Positions 10,809 through 22,657 of a DNA stretch of 64,000 bases are shown piece by piece. A program made the translations under genes and the position numbers. The stretch comes from Liolophura sinensis (Eukaryota; Mollusca; Polyplacophora; Chitonida; Chitonidae). Where the stretch lies: NCBI RefSeq assembly GCF_032854445.1, contig NC_088295.1:60557249-60621248 (forward strand), in the 5' to 3' direction. Numbering within the stretch: position 1 is the first letter of the stretch; every line of letters starts with the position of its first letter. A model generated the notes under the pieces. The model did not search any database, was not told where the DNA came from, and saw nothing but the letters and a program-made list of their open reading frames with translations.

Positions 10809-11019
10809 AGTCAAAATGGAACAGATATTAGTGTGGAGTACAACGTTCGCAAGTCATTGGTCGCATGTGCCATTGGTTGTGGGATGAGGCACATCTCAAC
10901 CTTCACCTTGAGGAACAGCCAAGAACATCAGCCCGGAAACTACACACTGTGCTATGTTTTAACAGATAGGGAGCGTAACAAAACGCAAACCTATGATGAG
11001 TGCACAAGAGTTGTTTTTC
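10809..11019 (+). CDS. Gene A exon 4: second half of Ig-like domain 2
   Basis: Acceptor TTCTTGTTTAAG, donor C|GTGAGT; phase 0 in, phase 1 out. It ends the domain with a typical F strand (QPGNYTLCYVLTD) carrying the second core Cys. N-glycosylation sequons (NYT, NGT, NKT) suggest an extracellular location. The acceptor is unusual in having AAG and a nearby AGAG, so the precise start could shift by 2 nt; 10809 keeps the frame. Confidence 0.65.
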
Positions 11020-12590
11020 GTGAGTATCGATGCTTTATACGAACTTTATGAATGTTTAGCATGTATATAATTGTTTCAAGGTCAGAGCGAACAAAAGTGC
11101 GCTGCGTGGGTAAACTACAGATAATGGTCTAGTTACTGACGTGTGACGTACATCATACTGTTGGGAGACGCAGCTTATCAACTAACCTCGGACACGGTTT
11201 TATGCTTTTCTTACTCTTAAGCTTATGCTCTTAAAGATCTATTCTCCTTTACCTGAATAATTTCATTCAAATTCGACATGTGTGTAACACTCCTAAACCA
11301 TGAAGGTGCGTTACAAGTCAACAATCGAAGTAGGCCTACTCATTTTCCAAATAGGTTAAAATTTCGAAAGAGTTATGTTAGACAGTTATACACGTAGTAT
11401 CATAAAACAGTTGATTTTCTAGGTACGCGTACTAGGTCGAATACATGAATAAGTATCTCAGTGTGGCTTTAATTGCAAATGTTCATAGCGCATGCATCGG
11501 ATGCTTATTCATGAAGGTATAGCCTCTGGGGAAGCGGAATTACGTACGTTTAAACTGTAACAGTTATGGAACAGGCCGTCAAAGATCCTGGGTACTTATT
11601 CAACAAGTGTTAACACCCTCTATAGTTTAAGAAACTTAGAGGTAAGGCGTTTGATATTTAAAACATAAGAAGACCGTTTGTTCCATTGGTTGGTTCCATG
11701 GGTGCGCAGACTAAACTACGGACGTTTAGCAAATTTCTGAAGAGCACCCCAGGTGTGACCTATAAATTTGCCCATCATAGAGAAAAAATTGCGTTCATTG
11801 TTTCCTAGGCTCCTCAAACGGTCAGGCGAAAGGAATCTACAAATCGTAGCGTTTCCTGTAGCGACTGGAGCGAAGTCAGCTTAAATCGCTATACCCATGC
11901 AATGTTATAGTAAAATTAACAGGCGGTTAATCGTAATGTGTAGACAACCGGGAAATGTCCCAGTTTTTGACGGTATATAACATTCAACCATATGTTGCGT
12001 TATTACGGCTGTTTTAATATTTTTCTCTCATGAGATACTTGTTTTGTCGATGCGTTACAGCGGTTGATATGAGGGTAGAAATGATTCAAAATTCAAAATA
12101 TGTAACAAATCATTACCTAACCAATCGAAGGCTTCAAAATACAATAGGGCTCCTTCCAACATTTGGGGGCCTGGTCCCACTGCTTTGCAGTACTTGGATG
12201 GATTTTTTCATGGAAAAAAACAAAAAAAAATACCCCCAAAACAAAAAAAAAACCTCCTTGAAATCATAATGATTCAGAATGCAAGGTGTGCTTTTTATTT
12301 TATCGAAAGGTAACAGCAACACCAAAGGCAATCCTCGCCAGTTTATAACGCCTATTACTGCCAGAATTTAGTTTCGAGAAACGAAACTCAAATTTTGTAT
12401 TTTGTGTTACAGTTCTACAGACTGCATGAGAAAGCTATGAACAAGTTTGATTTACGTATGCTTAGCTCTCTCTCAAGGCCTTTACTATGATTACCTTTTG
12501 GAGCTGTGTCTGCGAGAAGCGGTCACTAATACAAGGTCTAAAACACTAAGTACACCACAAAAATAGCCTATTAAATTTAACAAAAATTGT
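11020..12590. other. Gene A intron, no gene seen
   Basis: Within the predicted intron after exon 4. No splice-bounded domain-bearing exon was found. It contains A-rich runs near 12210-12260. Confidence 0.45.
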
Positions 12591-12768
12591 GTTGTCTGAG
12601 TGATACTGGAATGTATTCTGTTATTATAACACAATATTACGTCATATTTAACATTATATACCATTAGTCTAATAGAATTGTTATGTTCAATAAATAGAAT
12701 ATGTGTTATATTTAACAGAATAACCTCCTGCAATAACAGAATGTATTCTTGTATCACTCAGATAACAG
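12591..12768. mobile_element. MITE-like inverted-repeat element
   Basis: Arms of about 35 bp (12591-12625 and 12733-12768) are near-perfect inverted repeats: the left reads GTTGTCTGAGTGATAC and the right in reverse complement reads GTTATCTGAGTGATAC, with both sharing ATTCTGTTAT further in. They enclose about 107 bp of AT-rich DNA. There is no coding capacity. This is the form of a small non-autonomous DNA transposon; the family is not identified. Confidence 0.6.
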
Positions 12769-14839
12769 ATTTATTTCTTGGGCTTATTGACGGTATCTGA
12801 ATTTCAATAGATGCAACGGACCACATATAAAATAAATTTTTTTGTCTATTTGTTAGTTGCAACAAACATGAAGAAATTATTTGTCTTCATTAAATACCAA
12901 GCAGTAGCAGACAAATTGTTAATGGGCTTAAAATGCCTATGCATACAACTTCCTATTTAAAATGTTAAATTTAATGAACGTATTTCTCTTTTTGGAAAGT
13001 ATTGACAAAGAAAAAAAGTTGACATTATTTAAGAATTTAACAATTTGTCCTTTGACTTGTCAATCTGGATTTTTAAAAAAGTTTTATAACATATACAGGT
13101 TCAGAGTTGTGAGAGTTGGCAGAAAATCCTATTTTTCGGAACATGTAATATTATTAGCATGTACATGTATATGATGAGTTATGACACAGATTGCTGAATG
13201 AAGTCATATTAATCGCCATTCATGTGCAGACAAAGAAACCATGCAATAATTCCACACTCATTATTTATTCTGATTCTATACAGATTCCACCAAGACCTGC
13301 CCGTCGAAATGCCTTAAATCTTGTCTAATTATCAAATCTCCATTTTTTGTGAAATTTTCTGTTTCTTTTTTTTCTGTAGAAATACATGTACATGTGTACA
13401 AGCATATGCTAGACAAGGTTCTGCATACAATTGTAAGCCCAACAGTAACTGGTTTTGAGTTTATTACAGACTATATGGTCACGGGTCTGTTACCAGTTTT
13501 ATTCAAACTCCATAAAAGGCCCCCAATGTTTCCCCAAAACTGTTCACGGTATTTTGCATGACTTGTTCAGGTGAAACTAGATCACACGGTGTACCTTTGC
13601 TACTTTTAGTCATTACGACACGATGTCAACTTGCAGCAACAAGTAATGTGTCCATTAAGAACAGATCGGAGACCGTGTAATTAGAAGACACCAGAATCCT
13701 GCCCCCCCCCCCTCCCCCCAGACCCTCATTTTAAAAAGCTGTAAAATTCAACTCACTCAAACAGAACCCCAAAGCAAATAATGGCGTGCGACGAACTACA
13801 TGAAAATCTATGCCATAATGTCGGACACCCCTGATGGTGTAAGAAAGACCAATACTTCCTCTCAAGCCGGCTGTTTGAATAAGGTGATATCTTCAATTTT
13901 TAAATTGTAAATTACTGTTATATTCGTTTGGTATTAAACCAAACAGTCTTGCATATAGTGTTTTACACATCTCTCCACATCTTGTATTTTAAGATTTTGC
14001 TTATACGTAAAATGCGATGTTTTTAAACCACTTCAAGTTTGTTATTTAAAAAAAAAACAGTTTCTCAAGGATACTTATCCATCAACTCTATCACTCTAAA
14101 TTTCGTGCCCAAGCAATCATTTATTCTAAATTTCGTAAATTTGAGTACTATATACACTCTGGTAGGCAAATACAGACAGAGCGTCCAGGACCTCTGTTTC
14201 AGTTTTGTCACGGTTTACTAGTATGTGCTTTCATGTTTATACTATATTCTATTTATGTATTATATTTTTCATATTCCTTTGGTAAATCAGAACGTTTTGA
14301 GCTGTTTTGAAATGTTTGTGTTAAAATTTGTATAGACTACCTGTGCAAACTAATTAAAATATAACATTGGAAGTCTGTTGTAACTCTATACGGGCTACAC
14401 GGTATTTTTCAACATACTTCCGCTGTTCAGATGTTGAGTATGCCTCTATGGCACACCACGATCGATCTAAATTCATTATGCCTACATGCGGTTTTAGCTT
14501 GGAAAGACTGTTTTAAGACAATAATGATGAACGACTCTCACCAGCAAGTAATCTTTGCTATCTAAAATGGGAATATGTCTAATTGATGTGTTTTGATACA
14601 GAATTTTTTTATTATTCCCCTTCCGGTCGTTTTGCTGTTTTTATTTATTTGTGTGTTACTACATACATCATACTAATTTGTTTCGCGTCATGGGTTTTAC
14701 CTTAAGTTCTCACAAACTGACGACCCAGGGTATTCAAAACCAAGTACCCCCCCCCCCCCCCCCCACCAAAAAAAAGAACTCACAAACGCCTTCTGCTGCA
14801 TTAATTAGAGTTCAATAGTTTCATTTTGTTCTTTTACAG
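12769..14839. other. Gene A intron, AT-rich, no gene seen
   Basis: No supported exon or named repeat, apart from a C-rich run (about 13700-13718) and a longer one at about 14747-14764. Confidence 0.4.
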
Positions 14840-14857
14840 TTGGAACAAGTGGAGGAG
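14840..14857 (+). CDS. Gene A candidate microexon, 18 nt (stalk)
   Basis: A strong acceptor (TTTTGTTCTTTTACAG) is followed after 18 nt by a donor (GTGAGG). In phase 1 it adds Val-Gly-Thr-Ser-Gly-Gly, and it would leave the frame unchanged if skipped. Its peptide resembles the start of the membrane exon (VGSTTT). Assignment rests on splice-site quality and phase only. Confidence 0.4.
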
Positions 14858-15096
14858 GTGAGGTTTTTGTACAATGCCCACAAAATGCAAAGGAGTATTG
14901 GGAAAGTTCGGCGTATTTAGTTGTTTAGTTATTTACATGTACCACTTAGTCAACCCTTTCAAAAGCCCAGTATACACAACTTGTCAGTAAACAAACGTTC
15001 TTACAGGTATACATGTAGGGCCTACAGCCAGAATTTAAAGCCCTTTGAAAGGAGGTCATATGTTCCACTCTAAAAATCAGCGGTTCTTCTCCCCAG

Positions 15097-15129
15097 GAGA
15101 GTGTATTCCCACCATTTGCATTCCTGCAG
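15097..15129 (+). CDS. Gene A candidate microexon, 33 nt (stalk)
   Basis: Acceptor TTCTTCTCCCCAG and donor GTACAA enclose 33 nt that read GECIPTICIPA in phase 1 and are phase 1-1. Two cysteines and prolines would suit a short disulfide-linked or dimerising stalk. Transcript evidence is needed to confirm it. Confidence 0.4.
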
Positions 15130-18100
15130 GTACAATATGATCTCTAAACCGCTTATCACGCGTCAACATGAACTGATTTTATTTCATAGAGATGGTCATT
15201 ATGTATCAAACTCCATGAAAATGTCAGCTAATGTGATGTGATATGTTATATTTAACAGTAAGTATTTGAATGTGGGAAAACTTGTTGTGAAATAAGGGTT
15301 AAAGTGAATCACCTTCAAACTTCGCTATATTTATAACCCAGCTGTACTTTGCCACTGGTTTGCCAGAAAAGCGGGAAAAAAGAGGAAACCCTCTGTGTTA
15401 GCAGGGGTTTTTAACAGTACTAACATATTTATGTCTTACTACAAAAATTGATGCAATATAATTTCATAAATTCGATATTATCTTTCAAGCGAGTTTTGTC
15501 ATTTCAAACAAATAATAAAAAAAAACGTTACATCACAGTTACCTTTAATGCATGCTCTTTCGTGCCGACTGAGCCGCATTATTTGAATAGATAAAAATAA
15601 TACATAACATCGTTGATATTTCGTGAAGGTGTTACATTTTGGTGCAACAGCGAAAGAGTTTTAAACCAATGGGAATATAGACAGTTATACTTCACGCAGG
15701 TTACTACACGAGCACACACTGGGTGTGTAAGATTATGGGCAGCGACTCGTTCTACGATTAATTATGCAGGAAAGTAAATCTGACCCGACTGAAGCTTACA
15801 TATAATCCGAGGAAGTCTGACAGTAGATGATGCAATTTCTGTCACATTGACATAACCAGGCCTCGAGACGTCCAAAATGTTCGTAATCAGAATGCCACAA
15901 ATTAGACTCACCAGTTCACTTTATTACAAACTCTCTTTTGCTATTCATTTTACGCTTAAGAGAAATGATGACGTCATTCTGCCTTTTCTCACACATTTGG
16001 TGTATTTGAAATGAACGCGAAGTACGAAAATAAATTTCACACTGATCAGAAACGAATGGACTCTGCATATATCACATTCTTATGATGGGTAGGACAAAAG
16101 GCAATAAATATTTAAAGTTGTCTAAAAAGAGAAATTTGAATGGTCTTCCCGGATAACTTTTAATGCCTTGTGTTCGTGGGTTCGAATCCCGCTCAACCGA
16201 ACACCAATGGAAGACGTACTCATGTGGTACACCCTTCACCACTCAAACCACAAACAAACAATTGTAGATTCTTGGAAAATAATCAACTGCGCAGACAATA
16301 GTTCGACGTCACAGCAAACGTTTAGATTTAATGAATGATATACCAGTCCTTTGCAGACAAATCGTTCTACTTTCCAACTACTATACACTGCCTTTGTAGC
16401 ACAATGATGGGTGAATTAAATATTATATGTTGCATCCTCATAGTTAACTGATAATGTTGTCCTGGTTATAAATGCCAAAACTGTTAAGATGTCTATTGTT
16501 TAACTACAACAGCACTGACTATATCCAATGACTCATATTGTGTTTACCAGTCTTGCTAATTTGTCAAGCCTGCATTCATGGAATTGTTCTGTTTAATGTA
16601 TTTATTCATTATAGATTAAAGAATATATAGTTTTGAGCTTATTTGCTTTTGACCTTTCTCAGTTTAAAAATGTGATACAGGATATAATTCATCAAACTCT
16701 GTGAAATTATCAGATGCTATGCTCATAAATGGATTTTAGGGCATTTCCATATACATTTTACGTTATAGAGGACATTGTATCTGTACAACCCAGGTAACTT
16801 TTCGGCATGGTCATGGGTTTTTCATGAACTATGCCCGGTTTCCTCCCATCATAATACTAGCCACTGTCGTATAAGTGAAATTTTCTTGAGTATGGTGTAA
16901 AACACCAGTCTAATATATCAATCAAATATACCACTCTTCTACACTTTTCATTGTTAATAGGTACATTTTAGTTTCCACGGTAACCGCTGTTTAATATATT
17001 TAACAACGTTGTCTTGTAGTAATTTGAAACAAATGTCACTCGTATTAAATTTTTATGTGATTTTTATCCCGCAGAAATACATTTTAAGTGGAATTTAGGT
17101 TCCGTATTCATAATTATTTGGAGAAAATGAATTATTTTGTGAAAAAGATTTGACCATGGAAATTATGCAAGTAATGTACATTACGTGTAATGATCAGCAA
17201 ACGAAAGGATATTTTTGTTGGACATTAGAAACTATGTATAACTAAATAGTTTAATATTTTGTCTACAAGTATTTTTGTAAGCTTTGCAATGTATATACAG
17301 TAATATGGTGTTTTCAGCTTCAAACCATTGTAAAATGCCTAAATATGTTAAGGTTTAACACAATGCAAGATCTAGTTGGAATGTGCCACAATGCGACATA
17401 TGACACAAGGCTGCTTCAAAGAGTGGGTCGTAAATCCTTTATTTCTGTACCTTTGTAACATAAATCATACATATATAAGTGTGTGAATACGTGTATTATA
17501 AAGCGTCAATTTAATATCGCGATAGATGTTTTAGCCGACTGAAAATGCCACTGTGTTCGTTTCAGACAGTCTAAGGAAAATGTTTTGAACCATTTCAGGT
17601 CTTGAAATTCACAAGAAGATATCTGTGCACCAGAACTCTGTTTGACAAGATACTGAACAATTTTTACCTTTTCTAAAAATCTTATTTTCCTAGTTAAAAC
17701 ACTGACTTGATCATTTGAATTGGAATGTCCCCATTGATATGATCCAAATATATACCAAAGATATACTATGCCTGACTATTTTTCTAGGAAGGGATAGACG
17801 AAACACTCTTTTTGCATCAAAAGGAACCTGAGTTCGATTAAAGTTTTGTCATTTCTGTGAAAATTGTTTTCTTTTTAGCAAACGAGGAAAATTACTTAAA
17901 AATAAATAATATTTTGTTTGTGAAGAAATTCATTCTTCGTATAAGAGGCTTCCAAGGGTTAACATAACCGGAGTGAAAATTTCGCAGTACGTGGACGACA
18001 CGATAACACTGCATTGGTAGGATATTTAGTGAGCTGGGCCCACTTGTATGAGGCCCACTTCATGTTACGAGCTGGATGCTATGATAGTTACGTGCTCTAA

Positions 18101-18314
18101 AAGTTACGTGGGCTTCGTACATGCGGGTGCCACACTTAAGAGTCCTTTCAGAACAACTTACAATAAATGCTCGTGTCGGTTTTCGGTTTACCAATGATTT
18201 ACAGTTCTCACAGATATACCTGCCGCTTTCCGTCTGTCAGTGATCGGATCAGGGATGAAGCATATCACCGCCTTGCTGTGCCACTTCCTTGACATTATGT
18301 TTTGATGCTTTCAG
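15130..18314. other. Gene A intron with SINE debris
   Basis: No supported exon. At 16177-16200 there is a B-box-like GGGTTCGAATCCCGC, which may be a remnant of a tRNA or tRNA-derived repeat; a matching 5' acceptor strand is not present. A SINE fragment lies at about 16790-16930. Confidence 0.4.
16790..16930 (+). repeat. SINE family 1, degraded 3' half
   Basis: Shows TGGTCATGGGTTTTTC, CCCGGTTTCCTCCCATCATAA, GTCGTATAAGTGAAA and TGAGTATGGTGTAAAACACC. The tail is TCTAATATATCAATC rather than clean AAAT repeats. Confidence 0.75.
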
Positions 18315-18409
18315 TTGGATCAACCACGACAGATGACTGGTTAAGGCTCGCCATAGGAGTTACAGTCACAATTGGCGTTTTGCTTGTTCTTATAATCATA
18401 TGTGTTCTT
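18315..18409 (+). CDS. Gene A transmembrane exon
   Basis: Acceptor TGATGCTTTCAG, donor CTT|GTAAGT; phase 1 in, phase 0 out. It encodes a short Thr-rich stalk (GSTTTDDWLR) and then a single hydrophobic helix of about 20 residues (LAIGVTVTIGVLLVLIIICV). The charged WLR just before the helix and the basic residues after it predict a type I orientation. Confidence 0.75.
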
Positions 18410-18850
18410 GTAAGTTAAATTACCTGAGAAATCAACTCAACACAATATATCTAAAAATAAAAATTAGTTTCAAAAATGTGCGCATGTATACCTGTTTGTT
18501 TGGTTAGAAAATGAATAAATTAAGGAAAGGCACATGACCAGACAATGCCGACCTGTGCGACATAGATACGCCGCGGTAATCCTTAGTAATGGGCGTCTGG
18601 TTGTTTTCGGCGCTAAGTATACATTTTACTAATTACACGTAGAATGCCCTGGATGATATCCTTTTTTATATTTGAGTAAAAAAAAACTCCTAGGTAATTT
18701 TTGTGGAATGTCTAGAATGTTAACATTAACGTCCGCAGATTTGTTGTATGAAATTAAAGAGTGTAGATTAGTATCTGTTACAGCTATACTTGCTTTACAT
18801 GAAAAATGCACTGTGTTCTGTCTTAAGACAATGGTAATGTTTCTTTACAG

Positions 18851-18904
18851 GTGGCGTGCTGTTGCAACTGCCGAGTGCGTCTTTGTTGTTTGAAGAAGAC
18901 ATAG
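18851..18904 (+). CDS. Gene A last coding exon: Cys-rich cytoplasmic tail
   Basis: Acceptor TGTTTCTTTACAG, then 17 codons (VACCCNCRVRLCCLKKT) and TAG at 18902-18904. Six cysteines and several basic residues sit directly under the membrane, a composition typical of palmitoylated juxtamembrane tails. There are no tyrosine motifs. A donor-like CAG|GTATGC follows at 18912-18913, so a 3' untranslated intron or alternative splice is possible. Confidence 0.65.
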   Translation: MACCCNCRVRLCCLKKT

Positions 18905-19961
18905 GAGTCAGGTATGCCTCTCTGGCATTAAAGATACATAGTGTCTACTGTACTTGTGTGGCGTAAAAGACACCTAGTTTATCAAGTATGACAAAAACAG
19001 TATCAGATATGTCTCTGTGGCGTGACATAATATCTAGTACGCCTGTGTGACGTGGGACACATGGTAGCAAACATGCTTCTTTAGCACGTGTGACAAATAG
19101 TGTCCACATGTAGTGTGCCCGTATGGCGTGAAATCTAGGCGTCGAAACAGACATTCGTAAACCAACCGTCAACCAATAAGGACGTTTCAGGTCAATAATC
19201 GCGAGGCCAATTCCCCAAAACAACGCATAACTCAAACCATCAAAGAGCTAAGCAAGTATATAAAGTACGAAGTTGGCCTCTGTGGAATGGACAAACAAAG
19301 GATCAGGTGTGTCACTGTGGCATCAAGAACATATACATATTGTCAAGTGTGTATGGAAGAACATACTTCCAAATCTCGGTGAAGGCATATTCGATTCATG
19401 GGGAATTTTGATTCGTGTTTGGTAGATGGCATCTTGTCACGCTCGTAAGAAAGAGGCGGACTTCAGGATACCAGAAAAGTAACTACGACACCGTACTCCA
19501 TGGCTTTGAACTGGAGATCTTTTGTAAAGAAAACAACACATAACAGCGCCTTTTCCTCACAACTATTTATATCAAAGTTTCGTATCTGTATAGTCTTCTA
19601 ACATTTTCTGTCACCTACATGCACTTTCTCCTCGCTCGTTCTCAAAACTGAACTGAGCCCAGGCAAAGCAGATGGGATATAAGACTGAGTTGATTGCCCA
19701 CCATGTGTCGAGCAACCTGAAATGTTCACACCTAACCAGGAGCGGTGATCGACAAGGTCTAACTTGATCAAGACACTGTCCGGTTTTCAACAGTAGGCGC
19801 ATAGTATATGATATCTGGTAGGGTGGGGTTCAAACCTAGTTGATTATTTTTCATTTTTGTCATGTTTTTTTTCTCCAGTTTACCTGTTTTTGTAAATACT
19901 GTTACAATTTGTACATGCAGGTTGAATGTGTTTTTTCATTTTCCATTGTCTATGTACTTTT

Positions 19962-19967
19962 AATAAA
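19962..19967 (+). terminator. Possible polyadenylation signal of gene A
   Basis: AATAAA about 1 kb past the gene A stop, in a T-rich setting. Other A/T-rich signals occur, so this is only a candidate. Confidence 0.25.
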
Positions 19968-21162
19968 GCTATTCGTCGTTATTTGTGACAACAGGTGTTG
20001 GTAAACAAATGTTTTCCAAATTTTTCTGACTATGCCAAATTCGTTCAGTGCATTACTTTCATGGTGTTTTCTTATTTGACATTCAATTGGTCTTTAATGA
20101 CTGGCCACCGGTATTGCTGTAAGGAACTTAAAAGCTTCAATGTTTTGTTTGTTTTCGAAGCTAGCAATTTTCCATGTTGAAATACTAGAAGAATAAGTAT
20201 GCATACTGGAATAAATTCCATATTATTGATGAAGGTGTAGGAAAAGAAAAGAAAAAAATCTCATCTTGCTCTTGGCCATATTTTTGCTAACGAACTGGGC
20301 TGTGAAGTCCTTCCCAGTGCAAACAGAAGACATTATATTCATAACTAATCTTTCCTATGGCTTAAGTTAAAGACATTTGTGATCCCTCTGTTCAACATTT
20401 GCTTCATTTATATATCATTAATATATGTATCAGTGTATTTGACACGTCCTCAAAATCCAACATGAATATTTAGATTTCAAGTAAAACTCTCAGTAGATCT
20501 GAATTGATTGCACAGTCAACAGCTGTTATCTAAAAACACCAATATACAATTGTGAAAATAATGTGTATGTAATATACACGTATTAAGTGGTATAAGAATT
20601 GCACAGAAATTAACTCTACAGAGGACATTTTCAACACTAGATATTCCTCAGATATGTCACTTATCTCTAGTTGAAAGTAAATGTTTGAATCTATGTGTCT
20701 AAAATTGTTATAACTTATTACAATATTTATTTACATACTGAAAGAGTTTTGTACTTACGCTTTTTTCTAAGTATATTTGCCGTAGATTTTTTTACTTGAC
20801 AAGACTCTTTGGTATGACCTACGCATGTTTAAATAAAACTGTTCAAACATCTCAAGTTGTATTTAGGCCCGTTATACATTTATCAAGTTCAATAGCACGA
20901 AAACAAAGTATATGTAGAAAACACACAGGAAACGAAGAATACCAACGAAATACGATAAATGCAAAACATGAATCAAACAGATTAAAAAAGCAAGAACTGC
21001 ACATTTAAGTTCAAAGAAATGTGTGTACAATGATACGATTCTAGTAATATATCCATGTATGATTGAATAACTTGTCTGACAACTCAGTCTTCAATTCCTC
21101 GAAAGTCCCACATACGTGTACGTGTAGTAGATTCTTATGTATCTAAGGTGTTTGATAAAACT

Positions 21163-21236
21163 AACGGCCATCCGCAGGTTGCTGGAAGACATTCCCACGT
21201 ACGACAGGAGAGGAAGCCAACTTGAGCTCGACATGA
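21163..21236 (-). repeat. SINE family 1, internal fragment
   Basis: CCATCCGCAGGTTGCTGG, TTCCCACGTACG and GAGAGGAAGCCA match the middle of family 1 in reverse orientation. Confidence 0.7.
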
Positions 21237-22602
21237 ACGTCAATGGTATAGAATTACTTAGAATGCTGTGCTATCATGACATTTAACATAACATGTCATT
21301 AAAACATACAAAGGGATCAGGCGTATTGAGGAGCTGTTACTGGGCATGGCTTGCTCAAAACAACCCTCAGTTCATCAGAACAACAAATCCTGAGCACGTT
21401 TCACTGTCAAGTTTAGACGGATCAAAAACGTATAGTTAACATAGGCATTATAACAATATTCATGATTCGGAAAGTCTTGTATTTTATTTTTAGAGATACA
21501 TAATAATGTAACATGAGTTATTTGCCTAAAATGCAGGCACAGGGATGAAGGAGCGATCATAGACTTAAGTCAAAATTTCAGTCCTTAAATTTGGCATGTT
21601 CCTTTCTGTTTTTTACCTGGTATTTGTTGTATGATAATTTTCCCAGGGTTAAAGGTTGTTGAGAGATATTTCACCGTCTTACATCAGAAATAACAGTTTT
21701 AACGACATTTGAAATTCGGTTTGTGACCATGGGACCCGGTGGTTTCAGAAAATACATACATTGGACCTGTTTTACGAAGCAGTTGCAAATTGTGCCAGGG
21801 GTAACATTCTTGATAACATGTAAGGAAGAGATACGTACACCACCGTGGTAAATGTGCTGGGCGCAGTGGTGCGACAGCTTTGTAAACGGTCTCTTGATTG
21901 TAGTCTAACCTATGCAGTTCATACGAAAACCCTCATTGAGGACGCACTACATATAAACATCAGCGCAATTACATTGTATGATAAGACATTTCCCTAAATT
22001 AACCCATCTTTCTGCAACAAGTTCTTGAATGACAACAGATAGGGCGAAGGACTTTGAGCGATGAACGCCTGCAACAGATTTCATGAGAACAATTTTGTTG
22101 CACGTCCCGACAACACAATGTGCCTGAATTTTGTCAGTCTCACGTGTCACCATGTTACAATATCTCTCGTCTTCGTGGGTAATCAAGTAGGGCACGGTGA
22201 CCTTTATTCTCTCGCTCGATGTTACACCAGAACTACTGTATTATGTAGCATGTGATATGTCAGTGCCTGGTAGAATAGTATTTACTTTGCAGGCGAAGCT
22301 CCTTTGTATAAGAGTTCCAATTTTTAATTGAGGAATACAGTGAGACCCTCTCCAGGTGAAGCATATCTACGAGCACTTGGTCACTGTAAATTCTTCGTGA
22401 AACTGCTCATCATGTACCTATATTTGGAATATAAATATATCCGCAGGGAAGGCTTGTTTTCTGTCTCTAAGCAGGTAAGATTTTCTGCCAAAATCGCCCA
22501 ACAAAATACATGTACGTTTAATCTTCGTGTTTTATTCGAATTGATCTCACAATTACCAGTAAAACAAACCAAATAATCTGGCAGCATCTTCTATTCCAGG
22601 CC

Positions 22603-22657
22603 ATGGACTCATGTATTGGCTTCTTCCTAGCTGTAGTGCTGGCTTCCTCTTATCAAA
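22603..22657 (+). CDS. Gene C exon 1: signal peptide
   Basis: A strong acceptor (TTCTATTCCAG) is followed by GCCATGG, a good Kozak context. Eighteen codons read MDSCIGFFLAVVLASSYQ, a compact signal peptide, then A|GTAAGA in phase 1. Upstream 5' untranslated exon(s) must exist but cannot be placed. Confidence 0.75.

Larger units (their letters stand above)
6376..18904 (+). other. Gene A: small Ig-like single-pass membrane protein (gene span)
   Basis: Predicted coding exons: 6376-6454, 7644-7940, 9744-9880, 10809-11019, 14840-14857, 15097-15129, 18315-18409 and 18851-18904. They sum to 924 nt, or 307 residues plus stop, and all junction phases agree. The order is signal peptide, Ig-like domain 1, Ig-like domain 2 (split by an intron), two short stalk exons, a membrane span and a Cys-rich tail. 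The long introns hold minisatellites and SINE debris. A 5' untranslated exon probably lies upstream, since an acceptor-like site ends at 6350. The family is not recognised beyond Ig-like. The two microexons are the least certain part. Confidence 0.6.
18905..22599. other. Region between genes A and C
   Basis: Probably holds the gene A 3' untranslated region and the gene C promoter. The open frames are short and unsupported. One SINE fragment lies at 21163-21236. An imperfect 50-70 bp motif with GTGTGGC/ATCTAGT recurs around 18930-19330, suggesting an old tandem repeat. Confidence 0.4.

Noticed and set aside
16160-16205. Possible tRNA gene around GGGTTCGAATCCCGC
   Set aside because: The T arm is plausible, but there is no matching 5' acceptor strand or D and anticodon arms within tRNA distance.
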